The notes under the pieces are model-generated. The model was not told the DNA's origin and searched no databases. It worked only from the letters and a program-made list of their open reading frames with translations. Below are positions 1-9,300 of a stretch of DNA of 64,000 bases, piece by piece. Origin of the DNA: Nitriliruptoraceae bacterium (GTDB taxonomy: Bacteria > Actinomycetota > Nitriliruptoria > Nitriliruptorales > Nitriliruptoraceae); contig JAGYKW010000004.1 in assembly GCA_018401275.1 (NCBI GenBank), forward strand, positions 54,739 to 118,738, in the 5' to 3' direction. Positions within the stretch are counted from its first letter, which is position 1; each line of letters starts with the position of its first letter. Both the position numbers and the translations under genes were made by a program.

Positions 1-11
1 AGACGACGCAG

Positions 12-656
12 GTGCCCGACGAGCTGCTCGAGGCGCTCGCGGGGCTCGAAGGCGTCGAGGGACCTGCGGCCGAGCGTGCCACCGATGACGGCATGCCGAC
101 CGGGATGGACCTCGAGGCGCGCGCCGAGGCCGACCCACGCAGCCGCATCGAGCTGATCGTCGCGATCGACGCCGTCGAGGCGCAGCGCGACGAGTACCTC
201 GACGACCTGCGGCGCTCCCACGCCGACTTCGAGAACTACCGCAAGCGGGTCGCTCGCGACGGAGCGATCCAGCGCGAGCACGGACGCAGCGACGTCGTGA
301 CCGTGCTGCTCGACGTGCTCGACGACCTCGACCGGGTCGTCGCGGCCGCGGACGCGCTGACCGACACGCACGCCGCCGAGGTGACCGCCGTGGCATCAGG
401 CGTGCGGGTCGTGGCCGAGAAGGCGCAGCGGGTGCTCGAGGGACTCGGTATCGAGCGTGTCGACGCGGCGGGCGTCCCGTTCGATCCGACCGTCCACGAC
501 GCGGTCCAGCAGGTCGACAGCGAGCGCGCGGACGGCGCTGTGGAGGGGAGCGCGGACGGTGGCGCCAGTGGGCCGATGGTCCACACGGTGCTGCGTCCTG
601 GCTACCGATCGGCGGAGCGCGTGCTGCGCCCGGCGATGGTGGTCGTCGAGCAGTGA
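12..656 (+). CDS. grpE: GrpE nucleotide exchange factor (5' end possibly cut)
   Basis: GrpE releases ADP from DnaK so that substrate protein can leave. The central part has the coiled-coil dimer region with the HADFENYRKR motif near residue 70, followed by the beta domain with GIERVDAAGVPFDP and the closing LRPGYRSAERVLRPAMV. The GTG at 12 is the first possible start, but the frame is open to the window edge and no ribosome binding site is visible, so the true start may lie upstream. A poorly conserved stretch around residues 175-190 is inserted in the beta domain. It leads directly into dnaJ, hspR and clpB, the usual actinobacterial heat-shock operon order; dnaK is presumably just outside the window. 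Confidence 0.93.
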   Translation: MPDELLEALAGLEGVEGPAAERATDDGMPTGMDLEARAEADPRSRIELIVAIDAVEAQRDEYLDDLRRSHADFENYRKRVARDGAIQREHGRSDVVTVLLDVLDDLDRVVAAADALTDTHAAEVTAVASGVRVVAEKAQRVLEGLGIERVDAAGVPFDPTVHDAVQQVDSERADGAVEGSADGGASGPMVHTVLRPGYRSAERVLRPAMVVVEQ

Positions 657-686
657 TGACCCGCGACGACGGCTGAGGGGGAGACG

Positions 687-1847
687 ATGGCTCCACAGCG
701 CGAGTGGCTCGAGAAGGACTACTACGCGACCCTCGGCGTGTCCAAGGACGCGACCACGACCGAGATCAAGAAGGCGTACCGCCGGCTCGCCCGTGAGAAC
801 CATCCTGACGCCAAGCCTGACGACTCGCGTGCCGAGGCGCGCTTCAAGGACATCGGCGAGGCCTACTCCGTCGTGGGCGACGCTGCGACGCGCAAGGAGT
901 ACGACGAGCTGCGTCGTCTCGGCGCGTCCGGCTTCGGCGGCATGCCCGGAGGGTTCCCCGGCGGTGCGGCCGGCGGCTTCGGCGGGGCCGACCTCGGGGA
1001 CATCCTCGGTCAGATGTTCGGCGGTGGTGCAGCCGGTGCGGCGCGCGGTGGGCGCGGCCGTGGTGGCGCGACGCGCAACCGTCCGCGACGTGGCGCCGAC
1101 GTCGAGTCCGACCTGCACCTCACGTTCGAGGACGCGCTCTCCGGCGTGTCGACCACCATCAACGTGACGGCCGAAGGGCCGTGCACGACGTGCCGTGGCA
1201 GCGGCGCAGCACCGGGATCGAGCCGCGCGACCTGCACCACCTGCAGCGGCAGCGGCGAGGTCACCGTCGACCAGGGGATGTTCTCCTTCGCGCAGCCGTG
1301 CGGCCGCTGCGGCGGAGCGGGCAGCGTCGTCGAGTCCCCGTGCCGGACGTGCTCCGGCAGCGGCAGCGTGATCACCCCGCGGCGCATCCAGGTCCGCATC
1401 CCCGCGGGGGTCCGTGACGGTGCGACCGTGCGGGTCGCCGGCCGTGGCCAGTCCGGTCGCGACGGTGGCCCGGCAGGTGACGTGCTCGTGCGCGTGCGCG
1501 TCACCGAGCATCCGCTGTTCGGCCGCAAGGGCGACGACGTGACGCTCGACGTGCCGCTGACCTTCAGCGAGGCGGCGCTCGGCACGACCATCGTCGTCCC
1601 CACGCCGTCCGGTGAGACCCGTCGGATCCGCATCCCTGCGGGCACGCAGCCCGGCAAGGTCCTGCGGGTGCGCGATCAGGGGGCTCCGCGCACGCGCGGG
1701 ACCGGCAACGGTGACCTGCTCGTCACCGTCCGGGTGAACGTCCCCGAGCGGCTGACCGACGAGCAGGAGCGCATCGTCCAGGAGCTCCACACCCACGACG
1801 ACACCACCGCACGTGACGCCATGCTCGGCGTCACGACGGAGGCCTGA
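687..1847 (+). CDS. dnaJ: Chaperone DnaJ (Hsp40)
   Basis: This co-chaperone delivers unfolded protein to DnaK and stimulates its ATPase. The J domain begins WLEKDYYATLGV and carries HPD at residues 39-41. A glycine/phenylalanine-rich linker follows (residues about 75-115), then four CxxCxGxG zinc motifs between about residues 166 and 227, and the C-terminal substrate-binding domains. At 386 aa it is full length. The ATG at 687 has a GGGGAG ribosome site 5 bases upstream. The arginine- and glycine-rich linker RGGRGRGGATRNRPRRG is longer than usual. It lies 30 bases after grpE and is followed at once by hspR, so it is surely cotranscribed. Confidence 0.97.
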   Translation: MAPQREWLEKDYYATLGVSKDATTTEIKKAYRRLARENHPDAKPDDSRAEARFKDIGEAYSVVGDAATRKEYDELRRLGASGFGGMPGGFPGGAAGGFGGADLGDILGQMFGGGAAGAARGGRGRGGATRNRPRRGADVESDLHLTFEDALSGVSTTINVTAEGPCTTCRGSGAAPGSSRATCTTCSGSGEVTVDQGMFSFAQPCGRCGGAGSVVESPCRTCSGSGSVITPRRIQVRIPAGVRDGATVRVAGRGQSGRDGGPAGDVLVRVRVTEHPLFGRKGDDVTLDVPLTFSEAALGTTIVVPTPSGETRRIRIPAGTQPGKVLRVRDQGAPRTRGTGNGDLLVTVRVNVPERLTDEQERIVQELHTHDDTTARDAMLGVTTEA

Positions 1848-1848
1848 C

Positions 1849-2547
1849 ATGGCAGAGGCACAGCGCTTCCTCGACCCCGCCGACGGCGGCTGGTCCTGGT
1901 CGCGTCGCCCGCCACGCACGCCGCGTCCGTCACTGCCCGCCGCCGGCCAGGCGCAGCACGACGCGGGGGTGGGCCTCGGAGCAGATCACGGTCCGGAGAT
2001 CGACGGCGACCGTGAGCCGTCCTTCGACGACACGTACGACGGTCCGGGGCCCGATCACGACCTGCCCGCGTTCGTCATCTCCGTCGCCGCCGAGATGTCC
2101 GAGCTGCATCCGCAGACGTTGCGCGCCTACGAGCGGGATGGACTGCTCTCGCCCTACCGCACCCCGGGCGGCACGCGTCGCTACTCGATGCGTGACGTCG
2201 AGCGGTTGCGCCTCATCCGTCGCCTGACCCAGGACGAGGGGCTCAACCTCGCCGGCGTGCGGCTCGTGCTCGAGATGGGCGAACGGCTGGAGGGCTCGCG
2301 ACGTCGCATCGCCGAGCTCGAGGAGATGGTGCGGGTGCTCGGCTCGCGGCTCGACCAGCGTCCCACGTCCGAGCGCTTCGACATCGTGAAGGCACCGGCT
2401 GCCGGCATGGAGCTCCACCGGTCGTCACGGCGCACCGGGACACGCACTGCACCGCCCGTGCAGCGCGCCCGCCCGCTGCTCCCGCCGGACCTGCGCTCGA
2501 TCGGACCGCAGCCTGCTGGACCGCAACTCGCGGAACCGCGCGCCTGA
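1849..2547 (+). CDS. hspR: MerR-family heat-shock repressor HspR
   Basis: HspR represses the dnaK-type and clpB operons by binding HAIR elements, with DnaK as co-repressor. The helix-turn-helix sits at residues about 78-145 (VISVAAEMSELHPQTLRAY, then GGTRRYSMRDVERL and QDEGLNLAGVRLVLEM), a near-perfect HspR signature. The ATG at 1849 is one base after the dnaJ stop, with ACGGAGG just before it, so the longer in-frame start at 1813 inside dnaJ was not used. About 75 extra N-terminal residues rich in D, G and P, and a basic low-complexity tail, make it longer than the typical 120-150 aa. I found no CTTGAGT-type HAIR box in front of clpB. Confidence 0.92.
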   Translation: MAEAQRFLDPADGGWSWSRRPPRTPRPSLPAAGQAQHDAGVGLGADHGPEIDGDREPSFDDTYDGPGPDHDLPAFVISVAAEMSELHPQTLRAYERDGLLSPYRTPGGTRRYSMRDVERLRLIRRLTQDEGLNLAGVRLVLEMGERLEGSRRRIAELEEMVRVLGSRLDQRPTSERFDIVKAPAAGMELHRSSRRTGTRTAPPVQRARPLLPPDLRSIGPQPAGPQLAEPRA

Positions 2548-2586
2548 CCGGCGCCCCCACGCAGCACTGCGGCACAGGAGGACACG

Positions 2587-5169
2587 ATGGACCTCGAGCG
2601 ACTGACCAGCCGGTCGAAGGATGCACTGCGTGCCGCGCTGACGTCGGCGCGCGACCGCAACCATCCGGAGGCGTCCCAGCCGCACCTGCTGCGCGCGCTG
2701 CTCGACCAGCCCGAGGGGCTGACGATGCCGCTGCTGCAGCGTGCCGGCGCGAACCCGGCCGACGTGCGTCGTCGACTCGACGCGCTGCTCGACGCGCTGC
2801 CTGCGGCCTACGGCGCGACCGGTGAGGCCCGCATCAGCGACACGCTCGTCCGCACGCTCGAAGCCGCACTCGTCGAGGCGCAGGGGCTGGGCGACGAGTA
2901 CGCGTCCACCGAGCACCTCGTGCTCGCGATGCTCGCCGGCAGCGACCGCACCGCCGGCGTGCTGCGCGAGGCGGGGCTCACGCGCGACGGGCTGCTGCAG
3001 GCGCTGCAGACGATCCGCGGCACCCAGCGCGTCACCTCGGCCGACCCCGAGTCGACCTACGAGGCGCTCGAGAAGTATTCGCGCGACCTGACCGCGGCCG
3101 CCCGTGAGGGTCGGCTCGACCCGGTCATCGGCCGTGACGAGGAGATCCGTCGCACCATCCAGGTGCTCGTGCGCCGCACGAAGAACAACCCGGTGCTCAT
3201 CGGTGAGCCGGGCGTCGGCAAGACCGCCATCGTCGAGGGCCTCGCACGTCGCATCATCGAGGGCGACGTCCCGACGCTGCTGAAGGACAAGAAGCTCGTC
3301 GAGCTCGACCTGTCCGCGATGGTCGCGGGCGCGAAGTACCGCGGCGAGTTCGAGGAGCGGCTCAAGGCGGTGCTCAAGGAGATCGAGGCGTCCGACGGGC
3401 GCATCATCACCTTCATCGACGAGCTCCACACCGTCGTCGGCGCCGGAGCGGCCGAGGGCGCGATGGACGCGGCGAACATGCTCAAGCCGCTGCTCGCGCG
3501 CGGACGGCTGCGCATGATCGGGGCGACGACGCTGACCGAGTACCGCGCGATCGAGAAGGATGCGGCGCTCGAACGGCGCTTCCAGCCGGTGCACGTGGCC
3601 GAGCCGTCCGTCGCCGACACGATCGGCATCCTGCGTGGGCTCAAGGAGCGCTACGAGGTCCACCACGGGGTGCGCATCACCGACGACGCGATCGTCGCCG
3701 CCGCGAAGCTGTCCGACCGCTACCTGACCGAGCGCTTCCTGCCCGACAAGGCGATCGACCTGCTCGACGAGGCGGCCGCCGGGCTGCGCATCGCGATCGA
3801 CTCGATGCCGCCGGAGATCGACGAGGTCGACCGGCGTCGTCGTCAGCTCGAGATCGAACGGGTCGGGCTCGCGAAGGAGGAGTCGGCCGGCGCGAAGGCT
3901 CGGCTCGCCGACCTCGAGGTCGAGCTGCGCGAGCTCGGCGAGAGGCTCGACGCGATGAAGGCGCGCTGGCAGCAGGAGAAGGACGCGATCTCCGGGCTGC
4001 AGGCGCTGCGCGAGGAGCTCGAGACGGTGCGCGAGCAGGCCGCGGTCGCCGAGCGCGACGGGCTCTACGAACGCACCGCCGAGCTGCGCTACGGCACCAT
4101 CCCCGACCTCGAGCGCCGCCTCGAGGCCGCGGACGCCGAGATGACCGCACTGCGCGAGTCCGGCGAGTCGCTCCTCGAGGAGGAGGTCACCGAGACCGAG
4201 ATCGCGCAGGTCGTCGGCCGCTGGACCGGCATCCCCGTCTCGCGCCTCGTCGAGGCCGAGTCGGCGAAGCTCGCCCGGCTCGAGGACGAGCTGCACGAGC
4301 GCGTCATCGGTCAGGACGCTGCGGTCGCCGCCGTCGCGAACGCGGTGCGGCGCTCGCGCGCCGGCCTGTCCGACCCCGACCGACCGCTCGGATCGTTCCT
4401 GTTCCTCGGTCCGACGGGCGTGGGCAAGACCGAGCTCGCGCGCACGCTGGCCTCGTTCCTGTTCGACGACGAGGCCGCGCTCGTGCGCATCGACATGGGG
4501 GAGTTCCAGGAGAAGCACTCGATCTCGCGACTCATCGGTGCGCCCCCCGGCTACGTCGGGTACGAGGACGCCGGGCAGCTCACCGAGGCCGTGCGCCGAC
4601 GTCCCTACCGGGTCATCCTGCTCGACGAGGTCGAGAAGGCGCACCCCGACGTGTTCAACGTCCTGCTCCAGCTGCTCGATGACGGCCGGCTCACCGACGG
4701 GCAGGGACGCACCGTCGACTTCCGCAACGTCGTCGTGATCATGACGTCGAACCTCGGCTCGACGCACATCCTCGACGTCACGCTCTCCCCCGACGAGCTG
4801 CGCGAGCGCGTCATGGTCGACGTGCGCGGCCACTTCCGGCCCGAGTTCCTCAACCGCATCGATGAGACCGTCATCTTCGACCGGCTCGGACGCGACGAGC
4901 TGCGCTCCATCGTCGACGTGCAGCTCGAGCGGCTGCGGCGCCGGCTCGAGGACCGTGACCTCGAGCTGCGTGTCACCGATGCGGGCAAGGACCTGCTCGC
5001 CTCGCTCGGCTACGACCCGATCTACGGCGCCCGCCCGTTGAAGCGCGCGATCCGGACGTACGTCGAGGACCCGCTCGCGCTCGCACTGCTCGAAGGTCGC
5101 ATCGCGGGGACGGCGGTCGAGGTCGACGCCGACGGCGCTTCGATCGTCGTGCGCGGCGCCAGCGCGTGA
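2587..5169 (+). CDS. clpB: ATP-dependent disaggregase ClpB
   Basis: This hexameric AAA+ machine pulls proteins out of aggregates together with DnaK. It has the N-domain repeats (residues about 1-145), AAA1 with Walker A GEPGVGKT near 206, the coiled-coil middle domain (about 400-530), AAA2 with GPTGVGKT near 609, and the C-terminal small domain. Length (860 aa) is standard. The ATG at 2587 follows AGGAGGA at good spacing, 39 bases after hspR, consistent with an hspR-controlled operon. The last four bases overlap the next gene. Confidence 0.97.
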   Translation: MDLERLTSRSKDALRAALTSARDRNHPEASQPHLLRALLDQPEGLTMPLLQRAGANPADVRRRLDALLDALPAAYGATGEARISDTLVRTLEAALVEAQGLGDEYASTEHLVLAMLAGSDRTAGVLREAGLTRDGLLQALQTIRGTQRVTSADPESTYEALEKYSRDLTAAAREGRLDPVIGRDEEIRRTIQVLVRRTKNNPVLIGEPGVGKTAIVEGLARRIIEGDVPTLLKDKKLVELDLSAMVAGAKYRGEFEERLKAVLKEIEASDGRIITFIDELHTVVGAGAAEGAMDAANMLKPLLARGRLRMIGATTLTEYRAIEKDAALERRFQPVHVAEPSVADTIGILRGLKERYEVHHGVRITDDAIVAAAKLSDRYLTERFLPDKAIDLLDEAAAGLRIAIDSMPPEIDEVDRRRRQLEIERVGLAKEESAGAKARLADLEVELRELGERLDAMKARWQQEKDAISGLQALREELETVREQAAVAERDGLYERTAELRYGTIPDLERRLEAADAEMTALRESGESLLEEEVTETEIAQVVGRWTGIPVSRLVEAESAKLARLEDELHERVIGQDAAVAAVANAVRRSRAGLSDPDRPLGSFLFLGPTGVGKTELARTLASFLFDDEAALVRIDMGEFQEKHSISRLIGAPPGYVGYEDAGQLTEAVRRRPYRVILLDEVEKAHPDVFNVLLQLLDDGRLTDGQGRTVDFRNVVVIMTSNLGSTHILDVTLSPDELRERVMVDVRGHFRPEFLNRIDETVIFDRLGRDELRSIVDVQLERLRRRLEDRDLELRVTDAGKDLLASLGYDPIYGARPLKRAIRTYVEDPLALALLEGRIAGTAVEVDADGASIVVRGASA

Positions 5170-6644
5170 GCGGCGCTCGCAGCACCGCACGAACCGACGC
5201 GGTCGTCGTCGGGGCCGGACCGAACGGTCTGGCCGCGGCGCTGACGCTCGCTCGCTCCGGCTTCCGTGTGACCGTCCTCGAGGCGGCCGACGAACCCGGT
5301 GGCGGGACGCGCTCGTTCGCCGACCCGGTGGTCGACGGGCTCATCCACGACCACTGCGCGGCCGTGCATCCGTTCGGGATCGGCTCGCCCTACCTCCGCA
5401 CCCTGCCGCTCGACCGCTACGGCCTCGAGTGGCTCCAGCCCGAGATCGCCTGCGCGCATCCGCTCGATGACGGGACGGCCGCGCTGCTGCATCAGGACCT
5501 CGACGAGACGGTCGCCGGACTCGGTGCGGACGGGGCGTGGTGGCGACGCCTGTTCGCCGCACCGTCGCAGCACTTCGACGCGCTCGCAACGTCGATCCTC
5601 GGACCGCTCGTGCGGATCCCGCGTCATCCGGTCGTGCTCGCGCGCAACGGCCTGCTGTCGCTCGCGCCCGCGACGCTGACCGCATCACGCTTCGCGCACG
5701 GGATCGAAGGTCCTGGTGCGGCGCTGCTCGGTGGCGTCGCTGCGCACGCGGTCGCACCCCTCGACTCGCCGGGGACGACCGGGGTCGCCACCATGCTGAT
5801 CGCCGCCGGACATGCACGCGGCTGGCCGGTCGCACGCGGCGGCTCGCAGTCCATCTGGCGCGCGATGGTCGCGATGCTCGAGGAGCTCGGCGGCGAGGTC
5901 ATCACCGGCGTGCGCGTGCGGTCGATGCGTGACCTGCCGCGCGCCCGGGTCGCGCTGTTCGACACCGACCCGGGCCAGCTCGCGGACATCCTCGGCGACG
6001 CGGCCGACGCGCGCGAGCAGCGACGGCTGCGCGGCTGGCAGCACGCGAGCGCCGGCGCGTTCAAGGTCGACCTCGCCGTGCGCGGTGGGGTGCCGTGGAC
6101 GGCGGAGGGCGCACGGCGCGCCGGGACGCTCCACCTCGGGGGGACGTTCACCGAGATCGCGGACAGCGAGGCGGCGAGCAGCGCCGGACGCATGCCCGCA
6201 CGGCCGTACGTGCTCGTGTCGCAGCCGGCCATCGCCGACCCGTCACGGCGTGTCGGTGACATCGAGCCCGTCTGGGCCTACGCGCACGTCCCGGCCGACG
6301 CGCCGGCGGGACCTGGAGCGCCGGACCCGGAGCTCGCCCGCGACGCGATCCTGGCTCAGCTCGAGCGCTTCGCGCCGGGGCTCGCGGAGCGCATCGTCGC
6401 CACGCACGTCACCACACCGGCCGACTTCGCCGCCGGCAACGCGAACCTCGTCGGTGGGGACATCACCGGTGGCGCGCTCACCCTGCGCCAGCTCGTCGCC
6501 CGCCCGCGCTTCGGCCCCGACCCGTACGCGACGGGCGTGCCGGGAGCGTTCCTGTGCTCCGCCTCGACCGCCCCGGGCGCGGGCGTGCACGGGATGTGCG
6601 GCCACCATGCGGCCCGCTCCGCCCTGCGGGTGCTCACCCGCTGA
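5166..6644 (+). CDS. FAD-dependent oxidoreductase, phytoene-desaturase-like
   Basis: A flavoprotein of the amine-oxidase/phytoene-dehydrogenase superfamily. The N-terminus has the dinucleotide-binding [10 protein letters not shown] motif and the following acidic ED-rich strand end ([14 protein letters not shown]). The C-terminus carries [22 protein letters not shown], the second FAD-binding motif typical of CrtI-like proteins. At 492 aa it is full length. It starts at GTG 5166, overlapping the clpB stop by four bases, so it is translationally coupled to the heat-shock operon. The substrate cannot be told from sequence; no carotenoid synthesis genes are nearby. Confidence 0.85.
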   Translation: MSGARSTARTDAVVVGAGPNGLAAALTLARSGFRVTVLEAADEPGGGTRSFADPVVDGLIHDHCAAVHPFGIGSPYLRTLPLDRYGLEWLQPEIACAHPLDDGTAALLHQDLDETVAGLGADGAWWRRLFAAPSQHFDALATSILGPLVRIPRHPVVLARNGLLSLAPATLTASRFAHGIEGPGAALLGGVAAHAVAPLDSPGTTGVATMLIAAGHARGWPVARGGSQSIWRAMVAMLEELGGEVITGVRVRSMRDLPRARVALFDTDPGQLADILGDAADAREQRRLRGWQHASAGAFKVDLAVRGGVPWTAEGARRAGTLHLGGTFTEIADSEAASSAGRMPARPYVLVSQPAIADPSRRVGDIEPVWAYAHVPADAPAGPGAPDPELARDAILAQLERFAPGLAERIVATHVTTPADFAAGNANLVGGDITGGALTLRQLVARPRFGPDPYATGVPGAFLCSASTAPGAGVHGMCGHHAARSALRVLTR

Positions 6645-6780
6645 GCCGCCCGCGTCGAGCGGCGCGCGATGAGCGATCCGGTCCGCGGACACGTGACGCG
6701 TGGAGCACCGCTGCGTACGCTGACGGCGCGTCCCGTGCGGCCTCGACGCACCGTGCACGACCCCCTCGAGCGGAGCTCCC

Positions 6781-7929
6781 ATGCGGATCGGCATCCTCAC
6801 CGGCGGCGGCGACGTCCCCGGCCTCAACCCCAGCATCAAGGCCGTCGTCGAGCGGGTGAGCACCGAGGGTCACGAGGTGCTCGGCATCCGGCGCGGCTGG
6901 GGCGGTCTGCTCGAGTACGACCTCGACGACCCGGACGCCGCCGAGCGCAACACTCGTCCGCTCGACCGTGCGGCCGTGCGCACCATCGACCGCACCGGCG
7001 GCACGACCCTGCACACGTCGCGCACCAATCCCGGGCGCGTGCGCGCGAAGGACATGCCGGCGTTCCTCGCGGACCAGGCGAGAGGGGAGGAGCCGTTCGA
7101 CTTCACGCCGCACGTGCTCCGCGTGCTCGAGCGCCTGCAGCTCGACGCGCTGATCGCCATCGGTGGCGACGACACGCTGTCGTATGCGCGCCGCCTCCAC
7201 GAGGAGGGCTTCGCCGTCGTCGCGATCCCGAAGACGATGGACAACGACGTCCATGGCACCGACTACTGCATCGGCTTCTCGACCGCGGTGACCCGGAGCG
7301 TCGAGTTCATCCATCAGTTGCGCACGTCCACCGGGTCGCACGAGCGACTGGCCGTCGTCGAGCTGTTCGGCCGCTACTCGGGCGAGACGTCCCTGATCTC
7401 CGCCTACCTCGCGAGCGTCGACCGCGCGCTCATCTCCGAGGTGCCGTTCGACCCGGAGAAGCTCGCGGCGCTGATGATGGACGACAAGCGGGCGAACCCG
7501 TCGAACTACGCCATGTGCACCGTCTCCGAGGGCGCGACGATCATCGACGGCGAGGTGCACCTGTCGGGCGATGAGGACCCGTACGGCCACCGCAAGCTCG
7601 GCGGCATCGGACAGACCACCGGACAGCTCCTCAAGGAGATCACCGGTCAGGACATCATCACCCAGGAGCTCGGCTACCTGATGCGCTCGGGTCGCCCCGA
7701 TTCGCTCGACCTGATGGTCGCGACGAACTTCGCGGTCATGGCTGCTGACCATGCGATGAACGGTGAGCACGGACGCATGATGGCCCTGCGCGGCGGCACG
7801 TACACCAACGTGCCGCTGATGGCGACCGGCGCCGGCGTGAAGCGTGTCGACGTCGACGCGCTCTACGACGTCGACGCCTACCGGCCCAAGGTGCGGCACG
7901 TCGAGGGCAAGCCGATGTTCCTCTACTGA
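6781..7929 (+). CDS. pfp: 6-phosphofructokinase, residues of the PPi-dependent type
   Basis: Phosphorylates fructose 6-phosphate in glycolysis. The N-terminus [16 protein letters not shown] is the PFK nucleotide-loop signature. Two diagnostic positions point to pyrophosphate as donor: GGDDT near residue 128, where ATP enzymes have GGDG, and PKTMDND near residue 150, where ATP enzymes have PGT. PPi enzymes carry Asp and Lys there. If so the step is reversible and could also serve gluconeogenesis. Start ATG 6781 is preceded by CGGAGC. The gene stands alone; its stop codon is followed by 11-bp tandem repeats. ATP use cannot be formally excluded without assay. Confidence 0.9.
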   Translation: MRIGILTGGGDVPGLNPSIKAVVERVSTEGHEVLGIRRGWGGLLEYDLDDPDAAERNTRPLDRAAVRTIDRTGGTTLHTSRTNPGRVRAKDMPAFLADQARGEEPFDFTPHVLRVLERLQLDALIAIGGDDTLSYARRLHEEGFAVVAIPKTMDNDVHGTDYCIGFSTAVTRSVEFIHQLRTSTGSHERLAVVELFGRYSGETSLISAYLASVDRALISEVPFDPEKLAALMMDDKRANPSNYAMCTVSEGATIIDGEVHLSGDEDPYGHRKLGGIGQTTGQLLKEITGQDIITQELGYLMRSGRPDSLDLMVATNFAVMAADHAMNGEHGRMMALRGGTYTNVPLMATGAGVKRVDVDALYDVDAYRPKVRHVEGKPMFLY

Positions 7930-7960
7930 CGCGTCACTGACGCGTCACTGGCTGCGTCAC
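7926..7960. repeat. Tandem 11-12 bp repeats at the stop codon of the PFK gene
   Basis: TGACGCGTCAC occurs twice in a row beginning exactly at the PFK stop codon (7927), followed by a third degenerate unit TGGCTGCGTCAC. The last unit contains the stop codon of the convergent gene on the other strand. The unit TGACGCGTCA is itself palindromic. Confidence 0.8.
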
Positions 7961-8397
7961 TGGCCGAGGCGGCGGAAGTCCCAGCTGCGCTCGGCGGACA
8001 GCGCGAGTGCGAACCACGTGTGATGGTGCGCTGGTGCGAGCGGCTCGTCGGAGCCGAAGTACTTGCGCGCGTATGCGGCACGGACCGCGAGCGGCACCGC
8101 GTCGTCGTCGACCCGGGTCGGGACGGCGCGTGCGGACAGGCCGTGCAGCTCTTCGTAGCCATGGCCGGCGTCGATCGTGACGGCGCAGCGTCCGCCGGCC
8201 TCGAGCCGCCGGGTGCGGCGTGCTCGGTTCAGGTTCCAGATCCACAGCTCGCCGCGTTCGTCGTCGTGATGGGCGAACCACAACGGGACGACGACCGGCC
8301 AGGCCTCATCGTCGACCGTGGCGAGCCGCAGCACCCGCTGCTCGGTCAGGAACGCTCGGCGCACCGTCGGGTCCATCGTCAGGTCCGGTGCGGGCAT
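7957..8397 (-). CDS. Pyridoxamine 5'-phosphate oxidase-family (split-barrel) protein
   Basis: A small flavin- or F420-binding split-barrel protein of the general PNPOx/Rv1155 group. Visible family features are the N-terminal helix FLTEQRVLRLATVDDEAWPVVVPLWF, the strand ELWIWNLNRARRTRRLEAGGRCAVTID with basic residues that usually bind the flavin phosphate, and the terminal WFALALSAERSWDFRRLG. At 146 aa it has the normal length. The ATG at 8397 has GGAGGT upstream. True pyridoxine phosphate oxidase is longer, so I would not call it PdxH; F420-dependent reductase or FMN-binding protein are both possible. Confidence 0.8.
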   Translation of the reverse strand: MPAPDLTMDPTVRRAFLTEQRVLRLATVDDEAWPVVVPLWFAHHDDERGELWIWNLNRARRTRRLEAGGRCAVTIDAGHGYEELHGLSARAVPTRVDDDAVPLAVRAAYARKYFGSDEPLAPAHHHTWFALALSAERSWDFRRLGQ

Positions 8398-8408
8398 CCC
8401 AACCTCCT

Positions 8409-8443
8409 CCAGGTCCTGCGACGGGTCCAGGTCCTGCGACGGG
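8409..8443. repeat. Direct repeat, 17 bp twice
   Basis: CCAGGTCCTGCGACGGG occurs at 8409-8425 and again at 8427-8443, separated by one base, just upstream of the PNPOx-like gene (minus strand). No gene explains it. Confidence 0.85.
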
Positions 8444-8503
8444 CCCGGGAGGCACGCTAGTCAGGCATGCAGCGGGGCGGAATAGCCCGAAGGGGGCCGG
8501 CGT

Positions 8504-8509
8504 TACCCT
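8504..8509 (+). promoter_or_regulatory. Putative -10 box for a leaderless transcript
   Basis: TACCCT lies seven bases before the ATG at 8517 and there is no ribosome site. The spacing fits transcription starting on the A of the start codon. This is inferred from position only. Confidence 0.45.
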
Positions 8510-8516
8510 TCGCATG

Positions 8517-8930
8517 ATGAACAACGACACCCGCGCCCCCCGTCCGCTGCGCCGCACGCTGCGCCGTCTGGGCGTCGCCGCTGCCCTCGTGGCCACGCTC
8601 GGCACCGCCGCCGCATGCTCCTCCACCGAGGAGGCTGGCCTGAGCGCTGTCGAGGCGCTCCCGGCGAACACGATGCTGATCGACGTGCGCACCCCCGCCG
8701 AGTTCGCCGAGGGCCACCTCGACGGGGCGGTCAACATCCCCGTCGAGCTGCCGACGTTCGCCGCTCAGGTCGCACTGCTCGATCCGGACATGGACTTCCT
8801 CGTCTACTGCCGCAGCGGTCGACGCGCGGACGTCGCCATCGAGTACATGGACACGCTCGGTATGACGTCGACGAACCTCGGCTCGGTCGAAGCCGCATCG
8901 TCCGCGACCGGGATCCGCGTCGTGCGCTGA
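8517..8930 (+). CDS. Rhodanese-like lipoprotein
   Basis: A secreted single-domain rhodanese. The N-terminus has a twin-arginine-like basic stretch, a hydrophobic core and the lipobox TAAAC, so the protein is probably anchored at the outer membrane face by Cys near residue 33. The rhodanese domain follows with IDVRTPAEFAEGHLDGAVNIP and the active loop YCRSGRRA containing the catalytic Cys. ATG codons at 8514 and 8517 are possible. A TACCCT -10 box at 8504-8509 would put the transcript start at 8517, so a leaderless mRNA is likely and 8517 was chosen. The sulfur donor is unknown. Confidence 0.85.
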   Translation: MNNDTRAPRPLRRTLRRLGVAAALVATLGTAAACSSTEEAGLSAVEALPANTMLIDVRTPAEFAEGHLDGAVNIPVELPTFAAQVALLDPDMDFLVYCRSGRRADVAIEYMDTLGMTSTNLGSVEAASSATGIRVVR

Positions 8931-8997
8931 CGCGCTCCGGCGTATCCTTCGTCGCCAGGGCGCCGGTGGGGCGCCACCGGACAGGGAGCGCGGGCGC

Positions 8998-9252
8998 ATG
9001 GCCGGCACCGTCGAGCGTGATCCGTTCGCACCCATCGAGGCATCGCCGCGAGGCGCCGGACTGCTCGTCGCCGTCGCCGGCCTGTTCGGCCTGGCCGCGC
9101 TGTTCGGTGGCCTGTCACCGATCACCGGCCCGCTCGGGATGCTCGTCGGACTCGTCGCCCACGTGAAGGGGCACCGCTACGGCATGCCCGTGACCGTCGC
9201 GGCCGGCGTGATGATGATCGTCGGGATGTCGATCACGCTCTACCTCCGCTGA
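8998..9252 (+). CDS. Small two-helix membrane protein
   Basis: Unrecognised 84-residue protein with two predicted membrane segments: GLLVAVAGLFGLAALFGGL (residues about 21-39), then a polar GHRYG turn, and TVAAGVMMIVGMSITLYL at the end. The N-terminus is acidic and probably cytoplasmic. Start ATG 8998 has ACAGGGAG upstream, and a TATCCT -10-like box lies at 8943-8948. DUF4190-like small membrane proteins look similar, but I cannot assign it. Its stop codon begins a run of 14-bp tandem repeats. Confidence 0.7.
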   Translation: MAGTVERDPFAPIEASPRGAGLLVAVAGLFGLAALFGGLSPITGPLGMLVGLVAHVKGHRYGMPVTVAAGVMMIVGMSITLYLR

Positions 9253-9300
9253 CGTCCCTGCACTGACATCGCTGCGCTGACGTCCCGGCGCTGAGCGTCA
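9249..9300. repeat. 14-bp tandem repeats spanning a stop-stop junction
   Basis: Three and a half units of about 14 bp (consensus CTGACGTCCCTGCG) begin on the stop codon of the upstream gene and run up to the stop codon of the convergent regulator gene. TGA recurs at 9250, 9264, 9278 and 9292, so it falls in all three frames. Confidence 0.8.

Noticed and set aside
1848..2586. HAIR element for HspR around hspR and clpB
   Set aside because: No CTTGAGT-N7-ACTCAAG match was found by eye; the operator is probably upstream of dnaK, outside the window.
2425..5190. 921-codon open frame opposite clpB
   Set aside because: Same reason: it is a shadow of the ClpB gene, with repetitive R/L/V/E composition and no domain.
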